Made by a program: the position numbers and the translations under genes. The notes beneath the pieces were generated by a model. The model was not told where the DNA came from. It made no database searches and worked only from the letters and a program-made list of their open reading frames with translations. Source: Hericium rajendrae (lineage: Eukaryota; Basidiomycota; Agaricomycetes; Russulales; Hericiaceae). Taken from it: a DNA stretch of 64,000 bases. The stretch covers positions 868,001-932,000 of the forward strand of contig CM065880.1 of NCBI GenBank assembly GCA_033439255.1. The letters run 5' to 3'. Every line of letters begins with the position of its first letter. Positions within the stretch are counted from its first letter, which is position 1. This document shows, piece by piece, positions 30,680 to 41,689 of this stretch.

Positions 30680-32160
30680 AGTGAAGCCTGGGCGCTCGTG
30701 CTTTAGCGCTTTAGCATTCGCAGATTCTCATCACAACCCGGGGCGAGTTCTGGACGGCGGAGTCAGTCTAGGATGGCTAGCTGAATTGCACGGCGCTGGA
30801 CAACATCGCAAACTTGTATACCCATGTACGTCTTCAGTCTCCAAGCTTCAAGCTTCATGCGCACGCCCACATTGCATGTAGTATCGGCTGATGCGAGGAT
30901 GCAGTGAAGACCTCGACATGCTCATGGAGCACCACATCTCCGGGATATTGTCTTCAACTTGCCGTTGAAGACCATCGCAAACCTCGAGACCGAGGCGTTC
31001 GACCTCATCGGCTCTGGGATGGCCATGCTGAATGGGAAGTCGCCGATGTCGAGGATGACGAGCCCGTTGGGCTCGAGATCTGGGGCTTCTTCTGAGGCCA
31101 AATCCTTTCATACGTCGAAGGAGTACATTGTACGCCTTTCTCACCTCGCACCCACTAATCTCGCTGCAGACCCTTCCTGCCGTCCAAACAGACCTGATTC
31201 TCTCCTCGCTCTACTGCCTGCCAAACATGCACCGCAGCTCTTCACCCACGCACTAGCCCCTATCTACGCTCGGCTCGACGTCCAGCCAGATTGACGTCCG
31301 CACCGTCGCGCCCCTTCCGCGAGAAGACCATTCTCCCCGTCTTCCCACGTGCCTTGCCACGCAGAAGCAGGACAAGTCCTCCAAAAGCCACCCCTACCCG
31401 TGCCCCCAACGGCTGTGTGTTCCCTCTCCTCTTCTCCTATCATATTTACATTAATACACACATATATAGCTCGTCCTCATCTCGTAGGGCCGCAGACAGC
31501 TGTCAGTGCACCGCACACTGAGCTCGCGCTCGACCCGACGCCGGGTGACGCCACCGTCACACACCTCCTGCGCCTCGTGCGCTCGATGATCGCGATCGCC
31601 CCGGACACACTCTGCACTCCAGCCTTGCTCCAGCCGTACGTGCAGCTCTGATTTCACTCCGACCATGCGCTGAACGAGTGTGTTACAGGCGCGCGTGTTG
31701 CTTCGCCTCGGATAAGAACACTGACCGTGCGAGCGGGCTTGCGCTCCATGCAGTGATGCACAGCGCGAACATCCAGGCGTGGGCATGCCAGATCATGGTG
31801 GGCCCATGGCTCAGCTGGGAGATGCTGCCCAACGGCGATCCGCATGTACGTGATTTGCCTCTGCGGTGGTTTCGATGGACTTAATATATGTACGTGCCGT
31901 ATGGTGGCGATTATGAGGTTGGTGTGGGTGAGGCAGGATTCACAGCGCTTTTGACGGTTGCTCACGAGAGCGCTCAGCGCACCCGCTACATTTGACTTAT
32001 CGGAGCGCCTGCTGTAGTTGAGACTTTGGAGCATGTACTTATATCAAAGCCCAAGCTCAAGCCTGACCGAAGCCTGTCAGTCAGGCTAGGAATATACTTA
32101 CGAAAGCCAGAACCGAACACAATATTAGAAGGGGCACTTGCCAAAGTGACACCTTCACTG
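30680..32160 (+). pseudogene. degenerate gene fragments, function unknown
   Basis: Plus-strand pieces near 30940-31290, 31490-31650 and 31690-31880 read as protein (for example LKTIANLETEAFDLIGSG and HLLRLVRSMIAIAPDTL) but sit in different frames and lack a start or full splice model. Codon composition and helix-rich character suggest parts of a large armadillo-like or transport protein. I cannot name it. The breaks suggest a decayed gene. Confidence 0.3.
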
Positions 32161-32165
32161 CAACC

Positions 32166-32312
32166 ATGTTCAGCTGTCTTCGTCCCCGTTGCTCCTCTCT
32201 CTATCCTTATATGTACTCCCAGCTACTTGGCCATGTCTTTGATGAGAAACCAGCAGAGGTCCAGTGTCGCATTCATGAAAAATTTGTAAACTCAACCATG
32301 GATTTTCTCTGA
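32166..32312 (+). pseudogene. N-terminal fragment of a third VPRIW-family copy
   Basis: The 48-codon frame from the ATG at 32166 begins MFSCLRPRCSSLYPYMY and aligns well with the N-terminus of copy A (MLGIFCPHRSSL...) and loosely with copy B. It stops at 32312 without the rest of the family sequence. A donor-like gtaaac at 32286 could make it a first exon spliced to a distant exon, but then the 90-aa minus-strand gene would lie in its intron. A truncated copy is simpler. Confidence 0.4.
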
Positions 32313-32765
32313 TTATACCCTACTATTATTTGCCTGCTTAATCCAGCGCTTCATAAAGATGGCTGACTCCTGAGTAGCCGAAGGTGGGTTCAGGTCAACA
32401 TTCATCAGGTCAGCACTGAGAGAAAAATAAATTGAATATAATCTCTAACATCATAAAATATTATGACTCACGGAAAGTTGACAAAATTACGCGTCCCAGC
32501 AAGCCTCAATCGAACAATTTGGGTGCCCTAAAAGGAGATTCAAAGAATAAGCAGCGTGAACAAGGAACTCATTGGATAAAAGGAGACTTACATCGCTCTG
32601 GATGGTGGTCGACTGAACCTTGGCGTGGATTATTTCACCTGTGGAATCCCAAAAATACACCCATTGACCATTCTAGCAGGAAAATAGGAGCATAAGATAT
32701 ATCGGGATGAGCTGAAGCTAAAGAACTCATACCTGAAAGTTGAGCAGAGGATTGACAACATCCAT
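32313..32765 (-). CDS. uncharacterised 90-aa protein, four exons
   Basis: Exons 32765-32733, 32672-32592, 32527-32472 and 32415-32313 join in frame through three introns of 56-64 bp with good GT-AG signals. The protein starts MDVVNPLLNFQNGQWVYFW. The middle looks like a small beta barrel (WVYFWDSTGEIIHAKVQS, then TQIVRLRL and FVNFP), with a basic Lys/Arg/Asn-rich end. It might be a Tudor- or KOW-like fold, which is inference from the strand pattern. It is divergent from the VPRIW copy B (starting 267 bp away) and could share its promoter. A longer unspliced frame overlaps it on the same strand and is less plausible. Confidence 0.5.
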
Positions 32766-33031
32766 AACCTAAGCAGCCAAAGTGGGAGGTAAGACGAGAG
32801 TTGCTCACAAGAGATATCGAAACATGCGTGGAGCATTGTATTAAGCTCAGCCACCAAATTAAAAGAGAGGCCCAGATCAAGCAAAGTGACATCAATCGAA
32901 GCATATGCTGTGGTAACAAGAAGAAGATCTCGGTTAAGCATACCTTTACGTTTGATGAACTTCTCAGGCCCAGAAAAAGTCAAAGCACTTCCCTGACGAA
33001 CCAGGAACACCAACCTATCCTCATAACCACG

Positions 33032-33943
33032 ATGTTCTTTCTTCGCCGCCAGTCTCACAATGGGTCCCCTCAGCCCGAAAACCAGCTTTTGGTTCATGTT
33101 GAGCATCAAACCCGCACAACTGTGGAAAACGTTTCCATTCTCGGCCCACGCTTCTCTCTGCAATACGATGCGACAGAAGACCGAATGCGACTCGAAACAC
33201 CTCCTCCCATATACCAGCCATCTAATTCACCCTTTTCTCATATCCTACATCCTGATCAGCTCGTCCGCTTCCTCATTCCAGACTACATTCTGACAGATCA
33301 TATCATAATTCCCACCCAGCCAGGCAAGCCGAGCGCAAGCCTCATATGTAAGGAGTGCCCTCTGGGTTCGTTCTACTCCATCAGCGCCCCTCACGACCTT
33401 CCCTTCATTTTTATCTCGGCGGACTTAATCGAGGAAAATGTGAACAATCCATGGGTCTGTGTTGTTCGACCAACACGTGATGTGGCTGTGGGAGAAAGAT
33501 TGGTAATAATGAGCGGAGAAGAAGGATATTGCGTATCAGGGATGGTGGAGGAGTTGGTCAGTGCAGGATCTAGCTGGATGCAGTTCAAGATCAGACGAGT
33601 CCCAGGGATCATCGACATGCACGGGCTGGGATGGGAAGGAAACCATCTGTTCATCTTCGTCCCTCGGATCTGGAGTATCACATCTTCATCGCTCGCATCA
33701 CGCCTCATCGCCTGGACAGGGTATAGAAAGATGGACATACTCGGTCGGTTCAACCCTTATGATCACATCCATACCTACTTCCCTCCTCACCACAATTCCT
33801 CCATCCTACTGCCACGGACCACTGCATTTTTCTCCTACGTCAAAAGGATGGAGGGGATCAAGGCAGCACAGATTATGAACCGTGAATCGAGGTACTATGT
33901 CAACCTGGAAGGATGGGCAAGGATTCAGAGCAGGGAAGCTTAA
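33032..33943 (+). CDS. uncharacterised VPRIW-motif protein (copy B), intact
   Basis: A single open frame of 303 residues starting MFFLRRQSHNGSPQ. Residues 1-140 hold a variable N-terminus with a Pro-rich stretch (ETPPPIYQPSNSP). Around 150-175 the sequence VAVGERLVIMSGEEGYCVSG resembles a KOW element (a short SH3-like RNA- or protein-binding turn); LFIFVPRIW follows at 206-214, and the end contains MNRESRYYV. The same order (valine-rich strand, VPRIW, ...RYYI/V near the end) occurs in copy A at 8199-9021, so both belong to one family. The relation to the Spt5/KOW-like proteins of basidiomycetes is tentative. The frame is intact and intronless, unlike copy A. Confidence 0.6.
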   Translation: MFFLRRQSHNGSPQPENQLLVHVEHQTRTTVENVSILGPRFSLQYDATEDRMRLETPPPIYQPSNSPFSHILHPDQLVRFLIPDYILTDHIIIPTQPGKPSASLICKECPLGSFYSISAPHDLPFIFISADLIEENVNNPWVCVVRPTRDVAVGERLVIMSGEEGYCVSGMVEELVSAGSSWMQFKIRRVPGIIDMHGLGWEGNHLFIFVPRIWSITSSSLASRLIAWTGYRKMDILGRFNPYDHIHTYFPPHHNSSILLPRTTAFFSYVKRMEGIKAAQIMNRESRYYVNLEGWARIQSREA

Positions 33944-34536
33944 TGAGAAGAAAAGGCTCAGTTTAGAAAGGTGCTTATTCAAAGGGGCTTACATCTGCTT
34001 ACTCGCTCGAAAGGATTTGCTGAGTCGTTCTAGTCCGATTACAGATTCACATTTGCTTTCCTGTCCTTTACAAATATGCTGAGTTGTTCAGTTTGTTACT
34101 GTCCCAAGACCTTTTCCTCTTCTGCTCTACATTTTGGACAAAGTTGCGAAGGTGGGCCTCTCTGAGCCGGGAACCGGTGCGCGCACCGCTAGGATCTTCA
34201 TCCTGACATTGGCTCGAGACTCCAGACCATGCATTTCCGACGGGCCGCAAGTTCCACACCCTCACGTGATGCGTCGCGTCGCGTCGCTCGCATCTTTCTT
34301 GTAGTAAGTAACTTCTTGAAGTTCCTTTGCCACGGTCAGCCTCCCCTAGTGCATTCGACTGTCACGATTACTCGCCCGTCCACATAACACTCATATCCTC
34401 TGCATACTATGAGCTTGTTGATGCCCAGAGCTCAGGCCGGCGGCACCATTTCGATCTGGACTGATCCACGCCGGCACTTGTAGCCGGTTTGGAACCTCTG
34501 TTTATTGAGACCAAACACTGTCAGCTCCCGCTCGAG
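33944..34536. other. intergenic, no gene recognised
   Basis: About 590 bp between two plus-strand genes. It shows no coding signal that I can support. Confidence 0.4.
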
Positions 34537-34544
34537 GATATAAG
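34537..34544 (+). promoter_or_regulatory. TATA box
   Basis: The sequence gatataag lies about 150 bp before the ATG at 34692, followed by a long CT-rich leader. It marks a probable promoter for the weakly defined gene that follows. Confidence 0.45.
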
Positions 34545-34691
34545 GCTGCGTAGTTTTGCGTTTCTGTCACCCGCCTCTTGTTCTGCTACCGCCACTATCT
34601 TCTTCATCCCTCGTCTGCTCATCCCGTTAACCCTCCGCCACCCACAGATCGTCAGCACATAGGTGTCCCAGCTCCCCTCGCGGGCTATGCT

Positions 34692-35301
34692 ATGTATGCG
34701 CCTAGTCGCTACGCTACCTCTAGCTTCCCCCCCCTCCATGGTCTACCGGTGCGTATCCACTCATTCCCGTCCGCAATCTCACATCCACATTTGCGTTACC
34801 TAGAGCTGTCACCGAATCCCACCTTGGTCGCTCCACGCAAGAAGGCTCTGATGTCTCGCTCTCAATCTATCCTATGCCAAAATTTCTACGTTTGTTCGCT
34901 TCACCGCCAGGTGCGTACTCGCTGCTGCATCCTTTTTGCAACCTCCACTTGCACGCGGCTAAATCACAAGCAAGAGTACTCGCTCGCATTATTTGGCTCG
35001 GCAAACTTGCCGAACACTCGTCGCTGTCTCTGCGCTCTCTATTGCGGCTTGCTTGCGCCGGCATCTGATACCTCATTCCTATCTTGCGAGGTCAACGGTT
35101 TCGTCTTGCTGTCCCTCTCGTTATTCTGTTTCATCCGGTTCTACATGGGCTAGCTCCAAACGTTTAAAACTGGGTGCTTGCTTTCGTTCTTTTCAGCCGC
35201 CGCCGTTGGACATCGCTCCTGTGCTAAAGCCGGAGTTTGCTAACCTCTTCACTTGTGATGACATTTCAGACTTGCGGATAGCTGACTTTTTGATTGACTG
35301 A
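34692..35301 (+). CDS. possible small spliced gene, function unknown
   Basis: The proposed first exon starts MYAPSRYATSSFPPLHGLP before the donor gtgcgt. The next block reads LSPNPTLVAPRKKALMSRSQ and ends at another gtgcgt. The clearest part is a final exon after a cttttcag acceptor at about 35201, reading PPPLDIAPVLKPEFANLFT and ending DLRIADFLID with a stop at 35299-35301. Exons between 34920 and 35200 could not be settled. No domain was recognised. The TATA box and pyrimidine-rich leader support transcription. Confidence 0.4.
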
Positions 35302-35499
35302 TCATGAGGCTCGTCTAGGAAGCTCCAGATACCTTGATCTTACTCGACCTTACTAAGTAATCCACCAAAGCACGTCCACGTCAACACGAGTCAAACTCTT
35401 CGATACCGTACCGTCCTTGCCTAACGAAATGCCACTGTCTCCTGCGCCCTCTCACGCTCAAAAGTCTTTCGATTAACACGATATCCACTTTTGTCTCTC

Positions 35500-35860
35500 A
35501 ACTCGCCTAATCTATGCTTTTCCAATGCCCTCGCTTTTGAGCAACGACACCCCGTGAAGCCGGAGGTCCTTGAACCCCACACAAATCACCGCACGCGCGA
35601 TCTCGGTCCGAACTCGCGACCCACCCACTCGGGTGCTACGGTCATGCCCATCTCTGCGTGTCTATCCTTTTTTATTACGGCCCCATCGCCCTCGGGTCGC
35701 AAGGACGCATACCTGACGTACACGCGCGTCTCCTTGTACTCGGCGTCGGAGTCGGCGATGAAGACCCTCGGGCAACGTCCGACGTACCGGGGATGCTGTC
35801 TTTGGCGGCCTCGCCGCGCGGTGCAATAGGGTTGACCGTGCTGAAGATTGGATGGAGTAT
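35500..35860 (-). pseudogene. broken GNAT acetyltransferase copy 1
   Basis: On the minus strand, frames encode the middle of a GNAT protein: RVFIADSDAEYKETRVYVR, then ASLRPEGDG, then HAEMGMTVAPEW, the usual place of the acetyl-CoA-binding loop. A frame break follows near 35600, after which another frame continues (VGFKDLRLHGVSLLKSEG). The N-terminus is missing. It is the most diverged of three broken relatives of the intact gene at 37869-38472. Confidence 0.5.
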
Positions 35861-36439
35861 GTATTGAAGAAGCCGGTTCTTAATAAGCCCGGGGAATAGG
35901 TGGAGTACTCGTTATAAACTAATTCATGGGACAGCCATCAAACGTCCACTGGTCTTCTCTTCAGCTAACTTTCGCAGGTCTGACTCGCTCTGCGAAAAGT
36001 GGTAGACGCTGGAGCTACAAACTTCCCCTACAGACTGACGAGGTTCACCATAGCAAAACTTCTGTCGGTCGCTGTCAGCCAACATCCAAATGCGGCTTGT
36101 CCTCAGCCTGGCTGTGCTATTCTGGTGCGCTTCTATCTAGTCTCCAGTCTGCCCAACACAGAAGATGGTCGTGTTTCATGATGTTACTTGATCTTCGCCA
36201 CTCGTCTTCTGTGCTTCCTGGTACTCCACATCGAGGATGTCTATGCAGATGACGTCTACCCAGCGGCCCTCAACTCATACACCCCCCCTCGTTACACCTT
36301 CCTGCACAAAGTCTACACATAAAGCCATCAATCCCCACACTGCGATATTCACGACTGGAAAGAAACGCTTACACTGTCTTATACAGCCTGACAGTCCGCT
36401 CATGAGTCGCATATACGGATAAACTCATTCGTTTCAATT

Positions 36440-36794
36440 TCAGTCCTCGGAACGCATACCACATAAGCCACTTCATCACCTCTCTACCATCCCCTTTCCC
36501 CCACTACTCCTTCGCCACCATGAGTCCGACTACGGCATCGCGGTCCTTAGGTTGCGTCACTCGCAGCGACACGTACTCAACGAATGCCCCCATATCCTTC
36601 TCTTCGATAATGGCGGAAAGCGTACACTTCTTGACCGTGCGCTCGACGACTGCATCGCGGAACGCCTCCGGCCTCGGGACGATGAAGTCTGTCGCGACGG
36701 TGAGCTAGACTTCGTAGACGTTGTGTGTCGCATGCAGCAGGTCCGCGTCAGAGGAACGGAAGCTACGGAGGATGAGGCGTGGGGTTTCGAACAT
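36440..36794 (-). pseudogene. broken GNAT acetyltransferase copy 2
   Basis: Reading from the ATG at 36794, the start MFETPRLILRSFRSSDADLL is nearly that of the intact gene. Two in-frame TAG codons (about 36710 and 36510) interrupt it, and the C-terminal third with the acyl-CoA loop is lost. Similarity continues as FRDAVVERTVKKCTLSAIIEE and VSLRVTQPKDRDAVVGLMV. Tandem duplication followed by decay explains it. Confidence 0.65.
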
Positions 36795-37269
36795 AGCTGG
36801 GTGCTTTGTCTCACAAGGCGAAGTGTATAGTCTGCACACTCAGTTGACACCCTGTAAGGTCTTGCATGGGCGCCCGCTCTTGCTGCTGGGGAACACATCT
36901 CTGCTCAATGGGCGCAGATTGCAGTTGACCTGCTGCGCATAATCAGGCGCACGGACACTATGCGTCACGATGGAAAATTTTGCTGCTGCGCACAGGTGTG
37001 TAAACATATTCTGCCCCTTCTTCTGCCCTTTCGCATCAATAGCAGCCATGAAATGGTCGTAGTTCCACGGCGGAAGTTGACATGTTATAATATTCATCTT
37101 GGTGACGAGCATATCCCTGACTTCGCCCTTCGGTCTTTCGTCGTGACTGCCAATACTCGTCGATCAAAATGCCTATCATCCTTCGGTTCATACTCCCTTC
37201 CTGCGCACGCCACTCTGCAGGAGTTCTCTGTCAGCCACAAATGCATCGATCGGACGCCTACAGGTCATC

Positions 37270-37570
37270 TTCAACCACTTTACACATCTTATAATGCAAT
37301 GGCCCACGCGTTATATGCGAACACAAACAAACTCATTCGATGTGCATCCAGCCCGTGAAATGCACGCCGGATTACACATTCTATTATCTTCCGTCCTATA
37401 TCTCACCCCCATTACACAAATGTGCCTATGCTCTTCTGCTCGATTACGGTGAACAACGCGCTTTCTCGAACTCATCGTGCGTGGCAGCTTTGAACTGCTC
37501 TGTCCACGGGATGACGAAGTCTTGCGAGGACCTGACGAAGGCGGTGTCTGTGTTAACAGTTGGACTACTC
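37270..37570 (-). pseudogene. broken GNAT acetyltransferase copy 3
   Basis: Pieces match the intact gene in order: QDFVIPWTEQFKAATHDEFE, then LFTVIEQKSIGTFV, then GLDAHRMSLFVFAYN and AWAIAL followed by stops. They lie in different frames separated by stops, so the copy is decayed. It lies directly downstream of the intact gene. Confidence 0.55.
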
Positions 37571-37868
37571 ACCCTAGCGGTCCACGACAAGTTAGAGGGT
37601 TTGCGAATTCAAGGTCGAGCGCAGAGCTGCGATAGAAGACCTGAAACTGTCGTCCATGGATCCAGTCACAAATACTGTCGCTTGCGAAACTTGTTTCAAA
37701 ACGCAAACGCAGGTTCGCATCTCCGAATGTTGCGATTTCAGGCAGGGGCACTCTCTACCTGACCAATAGGAATATATGGCACTGCAGAGTCTCCAAATGT
37801 CTCCCGACAGATATTTGATGCTGTCCAGCATCTGGCTCAACGCACGGTATTGAACTTGTAATAATCCA

Positions 37869-38472
37869 TTATCGTTTTTCCTGCTGCGCTTGCTGCTGTG
37901 TTTCCCGGAAGTCCTCCTCCAAGATGCCCATAAGCACATTGTCAACCCACTTCCCCTGGATCCATGCTGCCTTCCTCTTCACGCCTTCCTGCACGAACCC
38001 TCTACATTCTAGAGGTCAAGGATAATCCAAAATACCTGAACATGATCACTCACGCCTGCTTGTATAGCGCAATCGCCCTCTCATTATTCGCAAACACCTC
38101 CAGCGACGCCCGGTGCATCCCCAGCCCGTCAAAAGCATACTCCACCAAAAAATCGACGACCTCCGTCCCATACCCCTTCCCCCACTTCTCCGGCACGAGC
38201 GCGATCCCCAGCAGCACATCGCGGTCCTTCGCGTTCTGCGCGCGCAGCGCCGCGTTCCCGACGAACGCGCCCGTCGCCTTCTCCTCGACGACGGCGTAGA
38301 ACGTCCACTTGCTGATGAGCTCGCGCAGGGTGTCCTTGAACGACTCCGGGTGCGGAATGACGAAGTCGGTCGACGCGCCGACGCTGACGGAGTACGTGTT
38401 GAGCATCTCCTGCAGCGCGTCCGCGTCGGAGTTGCGGTAGGCGCGCAGGATCAGGTGCGGTGTTTCGAACAT
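37869..38472 (-). CDS. GNAT-family N-acetyltransferase (RimJ/RimL type)
   Basis: Two exons (38472-38054 and 38001-37869) joined by a 52-bp intron give 183 residues. GNAT enzymes move an acetyl group from acetyl-CoA to an amine. The N-terminus MFETPHLILRAYRNSDADAL is typical of the RimJ/RimL subgroup, and the acetyl-CoA loop is seen as EKWGKGYGTEVV (about 95-106), followed by GLGMHRASLEVFANNERAIALY and the usual GF.QEG start of the last strand. The second exon supplies the ending with GKWVDNVLMGILEED and a Gln-rich tail. Substrate cannot be inferred. It is the only intact member among four tandem copies on the minus strand. Confidence 0.85.
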
Positions 38473-39372
38473 GGCGGGATGCTGCGGTGATGGAATTTGG
38501 AAGCGAGCGGCCTCTCTTATATCTCTGGATGAGATGGTCCCGATGGCTTTTTGGTGGACCCAAGCCCGAGCACCGGAGATCTGATTAGGGCGGCTTTTCG
38601 AAGCATGCGCGCATCAGCGCAGTCCGACGAGTAGAACTCACCTTGACGACCTACGTGATTTGAAAGCTTTGATGTATATACAGAACGATCGAAGGTGAAA
38701 ACTTAGTCACATAGGCTGTCATTTTGCTGAATATGAGGTCCGTGGTGTTTCAGAGCATGAGGCTTGGGAAAAGTCTAGCTTCGGGCAGGGTTCCTACCAT
38801 CCGATCAACTGGTGATCATGTGGCGCATTGGAGTCTCCTTCGAGCGAATCTATAACGCACGGCGACAGGAATATTAAGTAGTACTTGCGGCGAGCCCGCT
38901 CTGCTGATTTCAGAATACACAATCTTGACGCTAGGATAGAACCTACCACTTCCGTCTATACGGCATGCCACGGAAACCGCCCGGGCCCGGTATCACTAGA
39001 TATCGGAGGCGCCCATGGAGTTCCGAGAAGCCGAAACTTCATATCGAAAGTCATGGAGGATGGAATCGATACGGGCTATATTATAAGTCGATAGGGGAAT
39101 ATATCCAACAGGTGAGCGCCGCGGCGCAGACGTGTATGTACGAACTGGGGATACAATATAGATACAGACAATCCGTGCGAATCAAAACAAAACGTCTAGA
39201 GACAGAGAAAGAGACGTAGCGAGTGGGATGTTAGAGTACATATTGCAATGAGAAAGAGTCCGCAGTACACCGAAGACCTAAAACAAGAAATGGCTCAGTG
39301 AATGACAGGCAGGAACAGCAGGGGCAGCACGAACCATGCTAACAGCCAGACCACCCATAATCCAATTTTACC
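38473..39372. other. intergenic, no gene recognised
   Basis: About 900 bp between the GNAT gene start and the F-box gene stop. It contains the GNAT promoter (about 38,475-38,560) and the 3' flank of the F-box gene. Short open frames near 38885-39220 have no support. Confidence 0.4.
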
Positions 39373-41082
39373 TCAATGGAACCGCAGCCGCTCGCCCAGC
39401 GTCGCACCCAACTCTGCACCATGCTCGGCCGTGAAGCGCGAACACTGCACGACCGCGACGTCCTCCAGCGGCGCAAACTCCGCACTGCCGTGCCGCGCCA
39501 GCCCATCCGTCACAATCGCGCGCTGCGCGAGCGCCTGCACGATCGCCGCGCCGCTGAGCCGCTGGCAGTTGAACAGCTCGACACTCTTCAGGCGCGGGAG
39601 CAGTACGTGGTGCACGTAGCGCGTGCCGTCGGGGCCCTCCGCGGCGACGGGCCCGCGCGCGTCGGGCGACGCGGGCACGAGCCGCGGCACGAGCATCGCG
39701 ATGACGCGGTCCGCCATGTCGGACGCGACGATGCGGAAGTCCTCGAGGTCGTGCGCGCGCGCGAAGAGCCAGCGGAAGTCCTTCGTGCGCATGTCGGCGT
39801 AGTCCATCTCGAGCACGCGCAGCGGCGGGTTCGAGCGGCGCAGGAGGCTGCGGACGCCCATGCCCGTTGCGTGGTCGCTGTACGGCGACTGCGAGAAGTC
39901 GGGCCATTCGTCGTCCGAGTCGCCGTCTTCGAGCTCGTAGGTGCGCTGTGAGGGGGAGGAAGGGAGGAACATGGAGGGGAAGGTAATGAGGAGGGGCGGT
40001 GTGACGATCGAGTTGGGCATGTCTGGTGGTGCCGGCGGCGGAGTGGAGACAGGTGGAGATGTGGGGATGGACGTGGGCTCAGTGGGGCGCGGGCGGCGAG
40101 GCAGGTATGGATTATGCACGGGGAACGCAAAATCGACGTTGAGGTGCTCGAGGTAAAGCTCCTTGAGAGCGGGAGTGTCGAGATGGGAAAGGATGATGCG
40201 CGTGCAGAGCGTGCTGTGGAGGACGAGCGAGCGGAGATGAGGGAGACGAGCGACTGGAGGCGGAACCTGGAGCTCTTCCTCTGTAAATGTTGGCTCCATC
40301 ATAGTCCCGTTGAATGACAAGTACTCCAGCATCGGGCACGCAGTAAGGAATTGAAGGAGGTCAGACGGATGGATGTTGAGTGAGAGAGAGCCTTCCGTGA
40401 TGAATAATGAAACAAAATGCAGAGGGACGAGGACGGCCGGCGAAGGCAGTTTTGTAAGCATGACATCCATGCAGAGGAGGTTGGAGGTCAACGAAATGGT
40501 ATACGGTCGGAAAGTACCTGCATGCGCGCCGGCGAACGAGTCATCTGCGTCTGTCTGGGTCTGCATCTGCTCGGTCATGTCGTCGATGTCGGCAGGGTCA
40601 AGGACGTTGATTTCGAGCTGTTCGAGCTTGGGCTTACCGGCATCGGAATGCCAGAAGCGGTGGAAGTGGATGTGCTCATGTCGGATTCCGTACAGCGTGA
40701 ATGAACGCCATCGATGCAGCGACGACAGGAATGGCGACAGAATGGGCAGAAGAGAGTCGCGGGAGGAGAGCTGAACGTCGACATCAAACTCCAGTTCCTT
40801 GGAGCGTTGCAAGAACGTGTGGGACGCCTTGTTCGATGCTGGGAGCGACAGCTTCGAGTCGTCGAGCACGATAAGCTGGAACATACGCGCGTCGTTCTCC
40901 GTGATAGCCTTCCACCGTCTGCAGACCTGCCCGAGCGTGAGCGGAGTAATCGCGGCGCCATGCGCGCAATATATGAAGATGTCGATGAGGAGCTCGACAG
41001 GAAGCATGTTCATCGGGGCGGCGTTGACCTGCTCGGGTTCGGAGGTGCGAAGATGGCGAATTTGAGAGCTAAGGGCGTCCAT
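39373..41082 (-). CDS. F-box protein with leucine-rich region, intact
   Basis: One uninterrupted frame of 569 residues. The F-box is at about residues 23-65 (MNMLPVELLIDIFIYCAHG, then LGQVCRRWKAIT), the Skp1-binding part of an SCF ubiquitin ligase subunit. Leucine-rich strands follow (LEQLEINVL, LRSLVLHS, ALKELYLEHLNV), interrupted by a Pro/Thr-rich linker at about 318-370. The C-terminal part has RLKSVELFNCQRLSG, a typical LRR strand. It is GC-rich at third positions, so shadow frames on the other strand are long. It starts at 41082 and is divergent from the S19 gene at 41690. Its target is unknown. Confidence 0.85.
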   Translation of the reverse strand: MDALSSQIRHLRTSEPEQVNAAPMNMLPVELLIDIFIYCAHGAAITPLTLGQVCRRWKAITENDARMFQLIVLDDSKLSLPASNKASHTFLQRSKELEFDVDVQLSSRDSLLPILSPFLSSLHRWRSFTLYGIRHEHIHFHRFWHSDAGKPKLEQLEINVLDPADIDDMTEQMQTQTDADDSFAGAHAGTFRPYTISLTSNLLCMDVMLTKLPSPAVLVPLHFVSLFITEGSLSLNIHPSDLLQFLTACPMLEYLSFNGTMMEPTFTEEELQVPPPVARLPHLRSLVLHSTLCTRIILSHLDTPALKELYLEHLNVDFAFPVHNPYLPRRPRPTEPTSIPTSPPVSTPPPAPPDMPNSIVTPPLLITFPSMFLPSSPSQRTYELEDGDSDDEWPDFSQSPYSDHATGMGVRSLLRRSNPPLRVLEMDYADMRTKDFRWLFARAHDLEDFRIVASDMADRVIAMLVPRLVPASPDARGPVAAEGPDGTRYVHHVLLPRLKSVELFNCQRLSGAAIVQALAQRAIVTDGLARHGSAEFAPLEDVAVVQCSRFTAEHGAELGATLGERLRFH

Positions 41083-41689
41083 GGTGAGAGAGAAAGATAA
41101 AGGAGCACGCCTATGCGCGCAACCAGGGTCGATCGCTTGGTGAGGCGCCCCGTGGTCCGCTGCACGTGCGGCGCGGAACTAGAACAGGCGCGGCCGCTGT
41201 CGTGAATGGATGAGTACGCTGTGCACGACAATGAGGACAAGGGTTTTCTGAACGGGGCTTATCTGAATGCAGCATGCCCGTCAGTATATTATATACGTGG
41301 AATCTCTGTTCGCCTGCGAACCCCATCCAGACGCCTGGCAGCGCACGCGGCAGACACGGCCGAGACATCGGCCTATACACTGTCATCCATACTCTTGTCC
41401 GACCTTCGCTCGCAATAGCACAACATTCTCAGAAATAGAAACGACGCTCAGCGGCTTCTCTTTATACTTTATTTTATTTTTGCAACGCACGTTGAAGGCC
41501 AGGCGGAGCTGAGTCTGGGAGAGGACGATGCCGCTGAGGTAAGCGAAAACTGCACAGACGTGGCTGCTGGCTCTGAACCTAATCCTGAACTCTAAATCCG
41601 CCCACACACCACACACGCCCATCGTCGTCCCCGCGCCCGCCGTTCAACGCGCTCTCCCTCCCTCAAGGTAACCTTTCCACTTTACCAAA
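41083..41689. promoter_or_regulatory. shared divergent promoter region
   Basis: About 600 bp lie between the minus-strand F-box gene and the plus-strand S19 gene. Before the S19 ATG there is a pyrimidine-rich leader (ctctccctccctc, then tttccactttacc), as is usual for ribosomal protein genes. No clear TATA box was found near it. Confidence 0.45.

Noticed and set aside
32801-33031. Upstream extension of the VPRIW copy B frame
   Set aside because: The frame is open before the ATG at 33032, but the sequence there is Lys/Asn-rich and unlike copy A; family start MFF... fits better.
32630-33163. 177-codon minus-strand frame overlapping the VPRIW copy B
   Set aside because: It crosses two intron-like stretches and has no domain; the spliced 90-aa model on the same strand reads better.
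39376-39951. 191-codon plus-strand frame opposite the F-box gene
   Set aside because: Long shadow frames are expected opposite this GC-rich gene; the opposite strand has the F-box and leucine-rich motifs.
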